Origin: Acanthaster planci
Taxonomy: Eukaryota > Echinodermata > Asteroidea > Valvatida > Acanthasteridae
Direction: 5' to 3'
Assembly (NCBI RefSeq): GCF_001949145.1
Contig: NW_019091358.1
Coordinates: 3,112,184 to 3,176,183 of the forward strand
Length of the DNA: 64,000 nucleotides
Part shown: positions 54,098 through 64,000 of the stretch, piece after piece
How positions within the stretch are numbered: the stretch's first letter is position 1
Layout: each line of letters begins with the position of its first letter
Made by a program: the position numbers and the translations under genes
The notes under the pieces: model-generated
Seen by the model: the letters and a program-made list of their open reading frames with translations, nothing else
Told to the model about the DNA's origin: nothing
Databases searched by the model: none

Positions 54098-54299
54098 GTA
54101 CTTCAGCTTTGTTCCCTTCCAACTAGTTAAATATTTGGTAGACAATTTGGTTCTCAAAAAGTACTCAACTACATCACTGGAATGAAATAATAATAACAAA
54201 TAAGATGACCAGTCCAGTTTGCAACTCTGGTTAGAATGGGAAAGAAAATTACTACAGAACTGAGCTACTGGAATTTCATTTTTGAAGAGTTCCATACCG

Positions 54300-56557
54300 T
54301 TTTTAGGATTTCATCTGCATTACTCTTGTATTTTATGAAGTGATTGATAGCAAATATGACTTTAAGGTTCAAAGAACTTGCATCGTAGTTTCATTTGAGC
54401 TAGGAAGCGGGTGGAATGTCCCAAAGTTGCTTTGTCTTGAACTCAAAGCTTTCACCTCATATTTCCTATGCTTTGTCAATACAGAGTACAAGATGTCCCA
54501 TAGGTCTACCTTGATGGAGCTGATCCAATTCACCTCTTCCCTTTTGTGACCACCCGGATGTTAACCTCTGTGACGTCAAGGAGCTCCATCCAAAGTCAGT
54601 TAAGTCAAGCCCCAGGTAAGCTTGTCTTTCCTTTATTTCTGGCCCAGTATTGTTTTAACTTGTGAAAAAGAAAGAGACAACTTACTATGATCAAAGTGAC
54701 TGGAATTAATTTATTTTTATCACTTCTTGGGCATTCACTCTAATTTCATTTCCTCAAATCTTGCATTTTGTGACCTTTGCCACTCAGGACAATGTGAAAC
54801 ACAACCACTCCATGAACGCCTCAGACTGGGGTTATTCATTTTCCCTGTTCAATTTTTGCTTGTAAGTTTTTAGGCGAGGTGCCAGCATTGATAAAAATTA
54901 ACTGCTGATACATGTCAGTGCATGGTCACTAAAACGAGCGAGATTGGATGGTTTACCTTTGAATGGGCAGGGGAAGCCCTGCGCTCGATCACATCTTTCT
55001 CCTCACCGGTCTTCTAGCAGCAGGTGCATTTTGTACATATATGTGGGAATTTGTAGTATCCTGCCTGAGAGAGCACCGCCATTCTTCTTCAGCTTTACCT
55101 GGGCTTCCTTAACAACTATATAGCTTGTGCTTAAACTCAAATGTGCATGCCTTATCAATCAAATTCCTCAGTTTGCTAGGGCCATTCAGACTTCAGTGAC
55201 ATTGTTGCAAGCAGGGTTCAATTGCCGTACACGCCATTTTATGATGATGGGTTTGGGGCCCATTGGAGTGGGAAGACTTTCATGCAGACCTGTGGGAATA
55301 CCTCAGTGCAATACTTTTAAGAAGATGGTCACCGGTTTGTTACACTTGCAAAATCTTGTGGAAACACTGACACACATGTGGATTAGTGTTTTATGGTGTC
55401 ACGACTGAACAATAATCATAATGGGGGATATACTAGAAATGGGAATTAGCAAACAGATAGACAGGTCCCTTGGTTAAACACCCAACTATACACAAGTGTG
55501 AGGGCATTTTCAAGAGATAACTGGCCGTGCGTTGGTGGTAGACAGCCTTTAAGTGCTTAATGGTGTTACGCACAGTGGTTCTTAGCATGAGCTGACACTG
55601 AGAAATACAAAGGATTGGATTAGCTTTGGTCGCAAATGCTCTGGCCAAGACGCCATTTTAGTATAGTTTGATTAACCACTACCCTACCCTCCAGTCAGAG
55701 TTACTGGGGGAAAATGGGGGAAATTGGACGATGGGATATCTTGAGCCTTAATTGGTAATACTAGGCTCAAGTGTATGATTGTTCTATTCAGCAAATGTTA
55801 ATGTCCAAGTGTTGAATGTTTTGTCATGTTCACAGCACTGATGCCTGACTGTAGTGTGACATGACTCGTCTACCTCTCTGCCTTCAGTACTAGTGAATGT
55901 CCTGTCGCTGACACCATGCAGCACCTGTTGGAATCACAACACATCACTGAAATGCGGTGACATTTTCACTTTTACTTACCGGCGTAAGTGGGTTAAACTT
56001 TGCGGGAGGGAGGAGCACTTTGGATGTCCTCACTTTTCAGAGGGGAACACTCAGTGGGGTTTGGTCAAAGTTAACACAGACCAAGACCAAGATTGACTAT
56101 CACACACCCCTTTTTTCTCTCTCGTTATCTGGGGGGGGCTTGTAGTAACGCCTCCGTTCTTGGTGTCTAATTTACTTTGCTACTCCATTCACCTGAAGTA
56201 TATGAAGTGGCCTGTGGGTTGTCAAAAGACCCTTTCTGCACTAACCCTAGCTTGCTTTCATCTCAAGCACTCTACTGGGGACTAGGAGCAAAAACGAGTC
56301 TTGAGTCAGGGAATATCAGATTCTTGGAGGTCAACCTCTGCACTGTCTCATGTTTTGTGATTTTATTTTTCACAGGCCTTGTCTGCTTGCGCCGCCGTGT
56401 TGTACATGTACAGACATTGTTTTGGTGTGATTGATGGATCTGTGTGATTGTTCCATCCTGCTGTGCTATCAGTTGATTGATCCTATATAAAAATCTGTTG
56501 ATCCTATTGATATCACTAATAATACTATGAAATTCTGATCTTTTCTGTCCAATTCAG
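54300..56557. other. Intergenic, only weak exon-like signals
   Basis: Short segments ending in good donors (54614, AGCCCCAG then GTAAGC; 55961, GAAATGCG then GTGACA) give protein-like frames. They do not join in phase with each other or with 56558-56651, so I do not call a gene. Confidence 0.35.
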
Positions 56558-56651
56558 GGATATGGAAAACTTTCCAAAGGGGCATTGAAGTCTGAGATTT
56601 CATACGCAGATCAGTCCATTGACGAGATGTTCCAAACCATCCATCATTCAG
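56558..56651 (+). other. Exon-like open segment of unknown gene
   Basis: Between an acceptor (CCAATTCAG) and a donor (CAG then GTGATG), a frame reads GYGKLSKGALKSEISYADQS then IDEMFQTIHHS. It stays open to TAA at 56702 if not spliced. Protein-like composition, but I do not recognise a family, and I could not find compatible neighbouring exons. Confidence 0.3.
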
Positions 56652-56715
56652 GTGATGTTACTTATACTATTGTTAACCAAAGTTGTCACTCCAACTTGTC
56701 CTAAGTAATTAGTTA

Positions 56716-56950
56716 TTAAATAGTAGTTATTAAATTAACATCTCCCCAACGCAAAAATACATCTTGAAAATAGTTCGCGGTACCCGCTGCTTCATTTGAC
56801 TTGGACCGGCCAGCCGACCCCGGCAAGCTCGGTGGTCGAGTGGTTAAGACATCTGCACAAGTAAGCAGGAGGTCGTGGGTTCGAGTCCCACCCAAGTAAG
56901 CTTGTGAGGTTTTTTTGCAAGCTCTCAGACAAGCACTGAGCATACAGTGC
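56716..56950. mobile_element. tRNA-derived SINE
   Basis: Carries RNA polymerase III internal promoter boxes: A box TGGTCGAGTGG (56833-56843) and B box GGTTCGAGTCC (56878-56888). The whole 56824-56904 segment resembles a Ser/Leu-type tRNA. The acceptor stem is not credible as a functional tRNA and no clear anticodon arm forms, so this is a SINE head. Flanks CCCCAACG (about 56742) and CGTTGGG are inverted. Antisense translation gives the peptide GGTRTHDLLL often seen in spurious predictions over such SINEs. Confidence 0.75.
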
Positions 56951-57419
56951 TTATTAATATACGTTGGGTAAGGGCAAAACCTGTTATATATAATTGTCCT
57001 AAGTATACCTACCTTAGCCTAGCTTTTAACCATTCGGAAGTGAGACATGTATTTCATATGTTAAACTGGTTGTCAAAGTTTATTGAGAGAAAACCAGAGA
57101 TAGACTGACATGTTTCAGTCAAAGTAGAAGATAAGCTCAATCTCTCACTGGTAGAGTTGTATTTAAATATTATCGGCACATTTTTCCAGTTGTTTTACGG
57201 CAAAATGTTTTATTCCACATTCATCTTCCCAAACCGGTGTTCACTGTTGTTGCCTTTCGTGGTTCCGTTTTCTTATTTCAAGTTATCGTGAATCTCTGAC
57301 TAGAAAAGTGATCATCTATCTTACATTTCTGTTAGTACTGCAGTAAAGAGCCCCATCCATTACACTTTCATTACCAGCTTAAATTAAGGCAAACAATGAG
57401 GAAGTATCTCTTTCATGGA

Positions 57420-58890
57420 TTCAGGTGGACCTGAGCATCAAACCTTTCAGGCCTTCGTAACCAATCCTAGCTTTCTTTAGTCTCAGCAACTTGAACCAGC
57501 TGATGGACGTGAGAGTATAATCATCAGAGCTCTAATCTCGGCAATGGTTGGACTGACTTCAGCCTCAAACCATCCACACTTGAGTGACCAGTCCAAGTGA
57601 ATTTAAGCCTCAAACAATCTTGCTTGAGTGACCAACCCTAGCTGTAGTCTCAGCAACATGAACCAGCAGGTGGACTTGAGCCTCGAACCATCCAGGATTG
57701 AGTGACCAACCCTAGCTCTAGTCTCAGCAACATGAACAATGAGGCGGACTTGAGCCTCAGACCATCCAGGCATGATCTGAGTGACCAGTTCTAGCTTTTG
57801 AGTCTCTTACAAGACTTGAGTGAGTTTAAGCGTCAAACCATCTAGGCTTGAGTGACCAATCCTAGCTCTGATCTCAGCATCATGAACCAGCAGGTTGGAA
57901 TGAGCCTCAAACCCTCTTGGCTTGAGTCCTGACTAGGACTGACCAGTCCTTCCGGTAGTTCTTGAACCTTTTATGAGACTTGAGTGAATTTGAACCTTAG
58001 ACCATCCAGGCTTCAATAACAAACCCCAGCTCTAGTTTCAGAAACGGCTGGACTTCAACCTCAGACCATTCAGGCTTGAGTGATTAACCCTGGGTCTACT
58101 CTCAGCAATATGAACCAGCAGGTGGATTTGAGCCTCAAACCTTCCAGGATGGAAAGACCAATCCTTGGCTTGGTCTCATCAACATGAACAAACAGGTTGA
58201 CTTGTGCCTTAAACCATCCAGTCTTGATTGATCAATCGTGGCTCATGAGACTTTACAGGACGTAAATGAACTTGAGCATGAAACCATTCAGGTTGAGGGG
58301 CCAATCCTAGCTGTAGTTGGAGCAAAATGAACAAGGAAGTGACCTTTAGCCTCAAACCATACAGGATTGAGTGACAAATCTTGCTCTGGTCTCAATAACA
58401 TGACCCAGCTGATGGACCTGAGCTTAATACCATCCAGGCCAGAGTGGCCAACCCTAGCTCTTGAACCTCAAACCGGGCTTGGCTAAGCCATATCTTCAAA
58501 CTATCCAGTCTTTAGTGATCAATCCTTGCTCTGGTCTCAGCAATATGACTCGGCTGGTGGGTTTGAGCCTCAAACCAACAAGGCTTGAGTGACCAATCCT
58601 AGCTTTCGTTATAGTAAAATGAATAAGCAGGTGGAGTTGAGCCTCAAACTATCCAGGATTGAGGGACCAATCCTAGCTCTAGTCTCAACAGCATGAACCA
58701 TTAGGAGGATATGAGCCTCAAACCATCTAGGATTTAGTGATCAATCCTAGTTTTAGTCTCAGCAATTTGAACAAGCAGGTGGATTTGAGCCGCAAACTAT
58801 CCAGGATCAAGTGACCAATCCTTGCTCTAGCCTCAGCACTATGAAGAACAGGTGGACTTAAGCCTCAAACGATCAAAAGATCATAAGTCT
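57420..58890. repeat. Minisatellite, ~74-bp unit, about 18-20 degenerate copies
   Basis: The unit reads GACTTGAGCCTCAAACCATC, then CAGG-TTGAGTGACCAATCC, then TAGCTCTAGTCTCAGCAACA and TGAACCAGCAGGTG. Copies vary by substitutions and short indels, and some are partial (for example near 57800 and 58440). No open frame crosses the array. Array boundaries are approximate. Confidence 0.9.
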
Positions 58891-59435
58891 TAAGTCCCTA
58901 ACCAGGCTTGCATTTGAAGCAAGATATGGGACGGAGAGAACCCCCTCCTCCTGCCTTTGTGTTGGTCATTGTGAAGAGTAGGCGATGCGAGGGGGGTTGG
59001 TTTAGCCGTGGTAGTTGTAGTAGTCCCCAGCCTACTGTCAAGTTCCGTGCATTATCGTTTCACCAAACATAAACCCTAGCCAAACTTAAGAGATAATACA
59101 CCACAGAACTATAGTACCAGAGCACCTCCGGGCCTATGCCATCTTGTTACAAATGTATAAAATTCACTCGCATAAAGTACTGCTTGAACGCATACACACA
59201 TGTTCATAACAGTATGCGTGTACACTTATATGTATCACTCAAGGCCATGCCATGCACATCATTACATGTACTACACGTGGGCTATCGAGGCCCCATTTCC
59301 ATGACAACACTAACCAAATTTATGCCTTAAAAAAATCACCACTTTTAGTTCTCAGCTGTCCCCAAATATACCATTAAACCGGTCTATGATAATGTGCTGT
59401 AAAAGTGAGGTACTTAAGAACCAACAAATATCTCT
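58891..59435. other. Sequence between minisatellite and gypsy relic
   Basis: No gene seen. The 3' LTR of the gypsy element, if any remains, should be here, but no matching partner was found to the right of 63352. Confidence 0.4.
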
Positions 59436-59758
59436 TTAGGTTACAAAATGAAGAAGTGAAAATACAAGTGGCTTCTCAAGGACCGTGGCTGCATGGATGG
59501 CCTTTCTAGCCCGAATGGCCTTCTCGATAGTCTTCCTAGCAGTTCTTCTCGCAGTTCGGAGATGCAGCTGGTGGTGATACAGATAGCTCCCTATGTCACC
59601 GTCATTGTTGGGGCTTCCCTGCCTGAGTTGGTGCTCAGTGGGAACCAGCCATTTCACCCAAACATCAGAAAGAACGGGTCTACGCCTGTTGTGGAGTGTT
59701 TCAAATTGTTGTATGCATACACAAGGGCTTGAAGGTAATCTGGCCACTTCCGCTTCTT

Positions 59759-60220
59759 CTATTCAGATAGAGCCGCCAGCATGTTGTGCATGGTCCTATT
59801 GTACCGTTCGCATTGGCCATTGCCTGCAGGATGATAGGGCGTCGTGTGACTACGCTGTATCCCATATAATTGGCACAGGTGAGAAAACGATCTGGGATTC
59901 AAAATTCTGCCTGCGATCTGAATGAAGGCTAAGGGGGCTTTGGCCACAGTGAGGGCCTTCTGGTCTTTTGTAGGTATCGGCCACACATACTTTGTGAATG
60001 CATCAGTTACAACTAATACATTCTCTATCCCACTGGTTGAGGGCTCCAAGATGGTAAAGTCCATGGCCAAGACTTCCATAGGTGCCGTTGCTGATAGTGT
60101 CCCCAGAGGAGGACGGGTCTTCCGGGTAGGAGCCTTGGCAATGGCACAACGCTTGCACTTTGCGCACCATTCTTTAGTCGCCTTCTCCATGTTATGCCAA
60201 TAAAACCGGTCCCGCAACAA
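59759..60220 (-). pseudogene. Gypsy integrase (zinc finger and core, damaged)
   Basis: The frame contains the second half of the HHCC zinc finger (WCAKCKRC), preceded in another reading by HNGHFGAKRTFQLLR at about 60260. It then has the core with the first catalytic Asp in LAMDFTILEPS and the last part THTTPYHPAGNGQCERYNRT-like block carrying the Glu. The middle segment, normally H-S-D-Q-G-x-N-F-E, is disrupted (GRILNPRSFSHLCQL), so the second catalytic Asp is lost. Stops follow at LAALSE. Confidence 0.85.
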
Positions 60221-60789
60221 CTGAAAGGTTCTCTTTGCTCCAAAATGGCCATTGTGATCATAAAAAGGGAAGCAGAAGCTGGGAAATAACTTGATGCATA
60301 GATGGGCAGACTACCCTCCTTTGCAACAGCTCATCGTACACTGACAATCTCTTCCAGTCCTGAAGGAGGACTAAGGCCAGCTTACTGAAATTTGCACGCT
60401 CCCCTCTGGCAGGTTATACCCCTCTTCTGATGAATTCAATCACCCTTCCCAGAACCAGGTCCTCTTTCTGAAGGCTGACAATTTCCTCAGTGGAGCGCCG
60501 TGGCAGGCAAGAGATTCCACCAATCCGGCAGACATCTATGCTATCATGAAGCTGCAAGAGAACAGTGGTCCCAGAGGAATGGTGTTCTAGACAAGCATTT
60601 ACAGTTGAACTGCTCACCCTGGGGGGCACAGGTGCCATTGTCTACCTTATCCTCTGGGGTGGCAGGGGAATCCTTCAAGGCAGCAGTGGAGCTGCCAAAC
60701 TCAGCTTGCCTTGAGAGAAAATAAGGGACCTGGTTTGACTTCCCCAGCCGGTACACTAGTTTGTAGTTGAAAGAACTCAACTGCAAGAC

Positions 60790-61422
60790 CTACCTCATCT
60801 CTGCACAGCCTAAGTTTGCTTTGTCTAGAAACAGGAGCGGATGATGGTCTGTGACGATAGAGAACTTCTGCCCCATCAGGTAGTCATTGAAGACCTCCAT
60901 TGTGGCCCATTTTATGGCCAGCAGCTCTAGTTTGAATGTACTGTAATGTCCACTCCATTCTGCAGGTCGCAGCGCTCTGGACATGTGTGCTATGACCTGT
61001 TCCTTTCCATCCTCATTCAACTGAAGCCACACAGCCCCCAAGCCAGTAGCAATCGCATCTGTCTCTACCCTGAATGGTTGTGAAAAGTCTGCATATGACA
61101 AGGTTGGCGCATTGGTCACGTGGTCGATCAGGGCCTTAAAGGCTGCTCCAGCAGGCTTTCCAAAGTCAACCCTAGGGTTCGGTTGCTTGGACTTCCCTCT
61201 GCCCTTTCCATCACACTTCAGGAGGTTGAAGAGAGGTCCTGCGATGGCTGCATAACCTCGAATGAACCGTCTGAAGAAGCCAGTAAAACCCAGGAAAGCC
61301 CATATTTCTCTCACAGTGGTTGGTTGAGGCCATTGTCGAAGCACTTGGATCTTTTCCGGGTCAACGGCGACCCCATCACCAGACACAAGGTGGCCAAGGT
61401 AGCAAACTTGAGACTGCAGCAA
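60790..61422 (-). pseudogene. Gypsy RT connection and RNase H-type domain
   Basis: In the same frame as the reverse transcriptase, separated by a TAG. Features: CYLGHLVSGDGVAVDPEKI, FLGFTGFFRRFIRGYA (thumb/connection), then an RNase H fold with VETDAIATGLGAV, ELLAIKWA and IVTDHHPLLFL. It ends at another TAG where Trp is expected in the family, after which LSSFNYKLVYRLGKSNQVPY continues in frame (60544-60786). Confidence 0.85.
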
Positions 61423-61437
61423 ATGACATTTGGTACG

Positions 61438-62232
61438 CTAAAGCTTCAGCCCATGACCTCCAAGCCTGGTAAACACTCGATCAAGGTGCATCATATGGGA
61501 GTCAAAGTCTCGAGAGTAAACAAGGCATCCCTGCAGGAGACGCTGAAACGTAGCCGGTGCATTTGTAAGCCCAAATGGCATTTGCAAGTACTCGTAGAGA
61601 CCAAAAGGCACCACAAATACTGTCTTCCCAATGTCTGAAGGGTTCATGGCTACCTGGTAATACCCACTGGTAAGGTCAAGTACCGTGACCAATTTTGCTC
61701 CCCCCAGAGCCTGGAGTGACTCTTCAATTCTTGGGAGAGAAAAGGAATCACGGTACGTCACCCTATTCATCTGCCTGTAATCCACACACAGTCGGATCCC
61801 ACCGTCTCTCTTCTGTACAATGACCACAGGAGACGCCCAAGGGCTCGTGCTTTCTCGGATGATATTCTTCTCTAGCAGGTTATGGATGTGTTCACGCACC
61901 ATTTGGTATTGTGAAGGTGGGAGTGGGCGATGCCGCTGACTTAATGGGTGCGTGTCCCCAATGTCAATACAGTGAGTAACAGTGTTTGCGTATCCCAGGT
62001 CTTTCTCATGCTTTGAAAACACTTCCTGATGCTTGTCTGGCAGGGCCTCCATCCTTCGCTTCTGATCAGGTGTCAGTTGAGAACTGACGTCCACGCAGAT
62101 AGGCACCGATGCCGTTTGACATGACGGTGTCCAGGTTCTCTGCTTCGACCAGGCTCTGTGCGTGTTCGTCAACTTTTCTACCAAGGTGTAGCGTTCCCAG
62201 TACAGAAGCTTTGGGTATGACGGCGTCAACAT
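61438..62232 (-). pseudogene. Gypsy reverse transcriptase, catalytic YxDD deleted
   Basis: 264-codon frame with reverse transcriptase blocks: LLEKNIIRESTSPWASPVVI (about 119-138), RLCVDYRQMNRVT (147-159), VLDLTSGYYQVAM with the first catalytic Asp near 186, and MPFGLTNAPATFQRLL (218-233). The family would continue with about 30 residues ending in YxDD before VYSRDFDSHM. Here QRLLQ joins GCLVYSRDFD directly, so the main catalytic box is missing by an in-frame deletion. The frame ends at a TAG just before a continuing homologous region. Confidence 0.85.
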
Positions 62233-62345
62233 TACTCTCGTTATACAGGGTGGTACAAAATTGCCCCTACTCTACCCTGACAAAACACGGTGGGACAGTT
62301 ATCCCTGAAGGTGGGCCTCCACATTCTGGGGGTTCGAAAATGGCA

Positions 62346-62717
62346 TCATAAGAACTCCTCCCTGGGTAGATACCTCCTGTACCCTCGACAACAACCTCTT
62401 GACGGGCAGATACTACGATGGTCTGACCTCCAAGATATGCTCGTCCAACCATTCCTCCTCCAGAACCAAACTTCACTGTCTTCTCCATCAACTGAAGCAC
62501 TTTCAACTTCTTGGTGTGGCCAAGGGATCTTGGTGAGGCACTCACCGGACAAAGAATTCACAAACTGGTCCCAGCACTGTTGCAAAACATTCATTCTGAG
62601 AATGGCGGGTACTCCTTCTCTTCCTAACTTCATGGGTGATTTCTCTTCCAACACCAGCACCACACGAGACTGGATGGTTTGGCCTAAGACTTGTATATCT
62701 GTTTCAAAATATCCCAC
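62346..62717 (-). pseudogene. Gypsy retropepsin remnant
   Basis: The start of the frame, GYFETDIQVLGQTIQSRVVL then PAILRMNVLQQC, corresponds to the middle and end of a retropepsin-like domain (family ending ...GLLGMN). The catalytic D-T/S-G triad expected upstream is not visible; the preceding sequence breaks into short frames, so the active site was probably deleted. Confidence 0.6.
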
Positions 62718-62881
62718 ATATGGGATAGCATTTCCATTGGCTGAGACAAGAGAGAAGAATTCGGGAATTGGCTTCAGACGGAAGCCCTTAGGCTCAAGGT
62801 ATGCCTCCCCAACAGCTCTTGCTAAAAAGTGTCGATCTATGGAAGGTGAGCCCTTTACTCCTACCTCCGCGGTATGGCCTT

Positions 62882-63352
62882 CTACATGAAATCACGGACT
62901 TCTCCATCCTTGCCATCAAATACAGTGATCCTCCAGTCTGGGGCCATCACGAAGGGAGCCTGTGGTCTGGACAGTAGTTTTGCAAGTTCTGCCTCAAGTC
63001 CTTGTAGTGAACCAGCTTCAGTGATACCCTTCGCATCTTCTGGGTAAAGCACTGTATACGTGCGTTCACCCCAACCGTCTGGTGGTGGCTTCACTACATC
63101 AGCATGAGCAGGGACAACTATTTTCTCCTCTCCCTCAACATACAACAAACCAGTAGCCGAAGGGTGGTGTGAACATAGGGTGGCAAGCAACAGGGGTCCA
63201 CCCTCTCCACCTAAGGGGTAACGCTGTATTAACTTATGAACTTTAATCCTTGTGTACGCCATACTACAAGAAATATGTATACATATACAACAACTCAAAT
63301 TCTGGCTATATCGCAAGAGTTGGATCCCTATGTCAGAAATACACATAACCAC
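62882..63352 (-). pseudogene. Gypsy gag-like fragment
   Basis: 156-codon frame whose useful part starts about residue 30 at a Met. It includes VVPAHADVVKPPPDGWGERT, LEAELAKLLSRPQAPFVMAP and DWRITVFDGKDGEVRDFM, then stop. The last motif resembles the start of the gag domain in gypsy elements (F-x-G-x...DW-x-x-F). Position just 5' of the protease remnant fits. Most of gag appears deleted. Confidence 0.5.
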
Positions 63353-63871
63353 ATGGGAGCAAACAAATTTGAAAAAAAAAAATGAAATAATTCACGGTAG
63401 ATTCATACTTTTTGTCAACAATGAACTATTACCAATTAAAATATCAATTATGGTAGTCCAAAGTTATGTACCTGGACTTAATTAAAGCTCCAACTTCTAT
63501 TGAAAGTACTATTTACTCAGCACTTAAGGCAAGGATGAGAAAAAACACACAATCGACTGGAACGTGTGGTCAACTATCACTTGGCAAATGACGGTTTTCC
63601 AAGGCAATTTAGAATTACAGCTCAACTTCCGGTCAAAAATACCATTTACACTTAATACATTTGACAACTGTAAAACTTTAATGCCAGTAATTTAGCACTG
63701 ATACACTTACTTAGCTTTTGATTATAAACACTCTGCTTTTCCAGAAAACTAAAGTACACAATCCAAATCAGCAAAGTTAAGTGCAAATTTACATACTTTT
63801 TGACACTTTCTGACAATTAACTAGCGATCAACCATACACCAAAAATTGCAACACTCCTGTATTCTTCCGGG
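63353..63871. other. AT-rich sequence right of gypsy relic
   Basis: No gene and no LTR recognised by comparison with the DNA left of 59436. Position fits a decayed 5' LTR and leader. Confidence 0.35.
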
Positions 63872-64000
63872 CATCCCAACTCCCCATCATCCCAACTCCC
63901 CATCATCCCAACTCCCCATCATCCCAACTCCCCATCATCCCAACTCCCCATCATCCCAACACCCCGTCATCCCAACTCCCCATCATCCCAACTCCCCGTC
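63872..64000. repeat. 16-bp tandem repeat running into right edge
   Basis: Eight copies of CATCCCAACTCCCCAT with a few changes (ACCCCGT, CCCCGTC) extend to the last base, so the full array length is unknown. Confidence 0.95.

Larger units (their letters stand above)
59436..63352 (-). mobile_element. Ty3/gypsy LTR retrotransposon, degenerate pol region (LTRs not found)
   Basis: Frames on the minus strand follow the gypsy order from right to left: gag-like piece (63352-62882), protease remnant (around 62717-62346), reverse transcriptase (62232-61438), RNase H-type domain (61422-60790), integrase zinc finger and core (60220-59759), and integrase tail (59747-59436). Integrase downstream of RNase H defines Ty3/gypsy order. 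Frame slips, stops and deletions occur throughout, so the element is inactive. Comparing about 400 bp on either side by eye gave no LTR pair. Confidence 0.9.

Noticed and set aside
54486-54614. Exon upstream of 56558
   Set aside because: Frames carrying the donor at 54614 do not join in phase with later candidates, and upstream stops lie close to any acceptor.
56824-56904. Functional tRNA gene
   Set aside because: A and B boxes are good, but no consistent anticodon arm or acceptor stem forms; it is better explained as a SINE.
58891-63871. LTR pair for the gypsy relic
   Set aside because: No matching sequences were seen by eye on both sides; a pairwise alignment of 58900-59436 with 63352-63870 would settle it.

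Overview
The window is eukaryotic genomic DNA from an animal. Coding sequence is split into short exons by GT-AG introns, intergenic space is large and rich in transposon debris, and one run of N (27171-27966) marks an assembly gap. The host genes, the YqaJ/SWIM and integrase-like elements and the mix of MITE, Penelope, gypsy and non-LTR relics suggest a marine invertebrate, plausibly a deuterostome such as an echinoderm, hemichordate or cephalochordate. I cannot fix the phylum from sequence alone.

Layout. (1) 424-6169, plus strand: the last five coding exons of a Groucho/TLE co-repressor (C-terminal WD40 propeller), entering from the left edge. A long downstream region holds several polyA-signal candidates and small inverted-repeat transposons. 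(2) 12899-14777, minus strand: a complete three-exon dithiol glutaredoxin (107 aa, CPFC active site). (3) 18489-29003, plus strand: a complete seven-exon GLMP/NCU-G1 lysosomal membrane glycoprotein (404 aa); the N gap lies in its last intron. (4) 33922-38677, minus strand: two tandem paralogues of a secreted C-type-lectin-like protein, with duplicated upstream DNA. The second retains a frameshifted PAN/apple-like tail that the first has lost. (5) 40422-41264, minus: a dead integrase-type transposase. (6) 45033-48120, plus: a decayed SAP + SWIM + YqaJ-nuclease gene. (7) 51185-52095: a Penelope-like (GIY-YIG) element end flanked by repeated tail units. (8) 52740-53600, minus: a non-LTR reverse transcriptase relic. 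(9) 56716-56950: a tRNA-derived SINE. (10) 57420-58890: a roughly 74-bp minisatellite. (11) 59436-63352, minus: a Ty3/gypsy pol relic that has lost catalytic motifs. (12) 63872 to the right edge: a 16-bp tandem repeat.

How the genes relate. The three intact host genes are functionally unrelated (nuclear transcriptional co-repression, cytosolic thiol redox, lysosomal membrane). Their closeness looks like ordinary gene order, not a pathway cluster. The lectin pair is the only local gene-family expansion. The right half (40-64 kb) is essentially a transposon graveyard. I found no convincing novel functional system. The most distinctive signals are the lectin-PAN pair with duplicated promoter, the SAP-SWIM-YqaJ pseudogene, the Penelope tail arrays with a possible hammerhead-ribozyme relic, and a set of inverted-repeat families.
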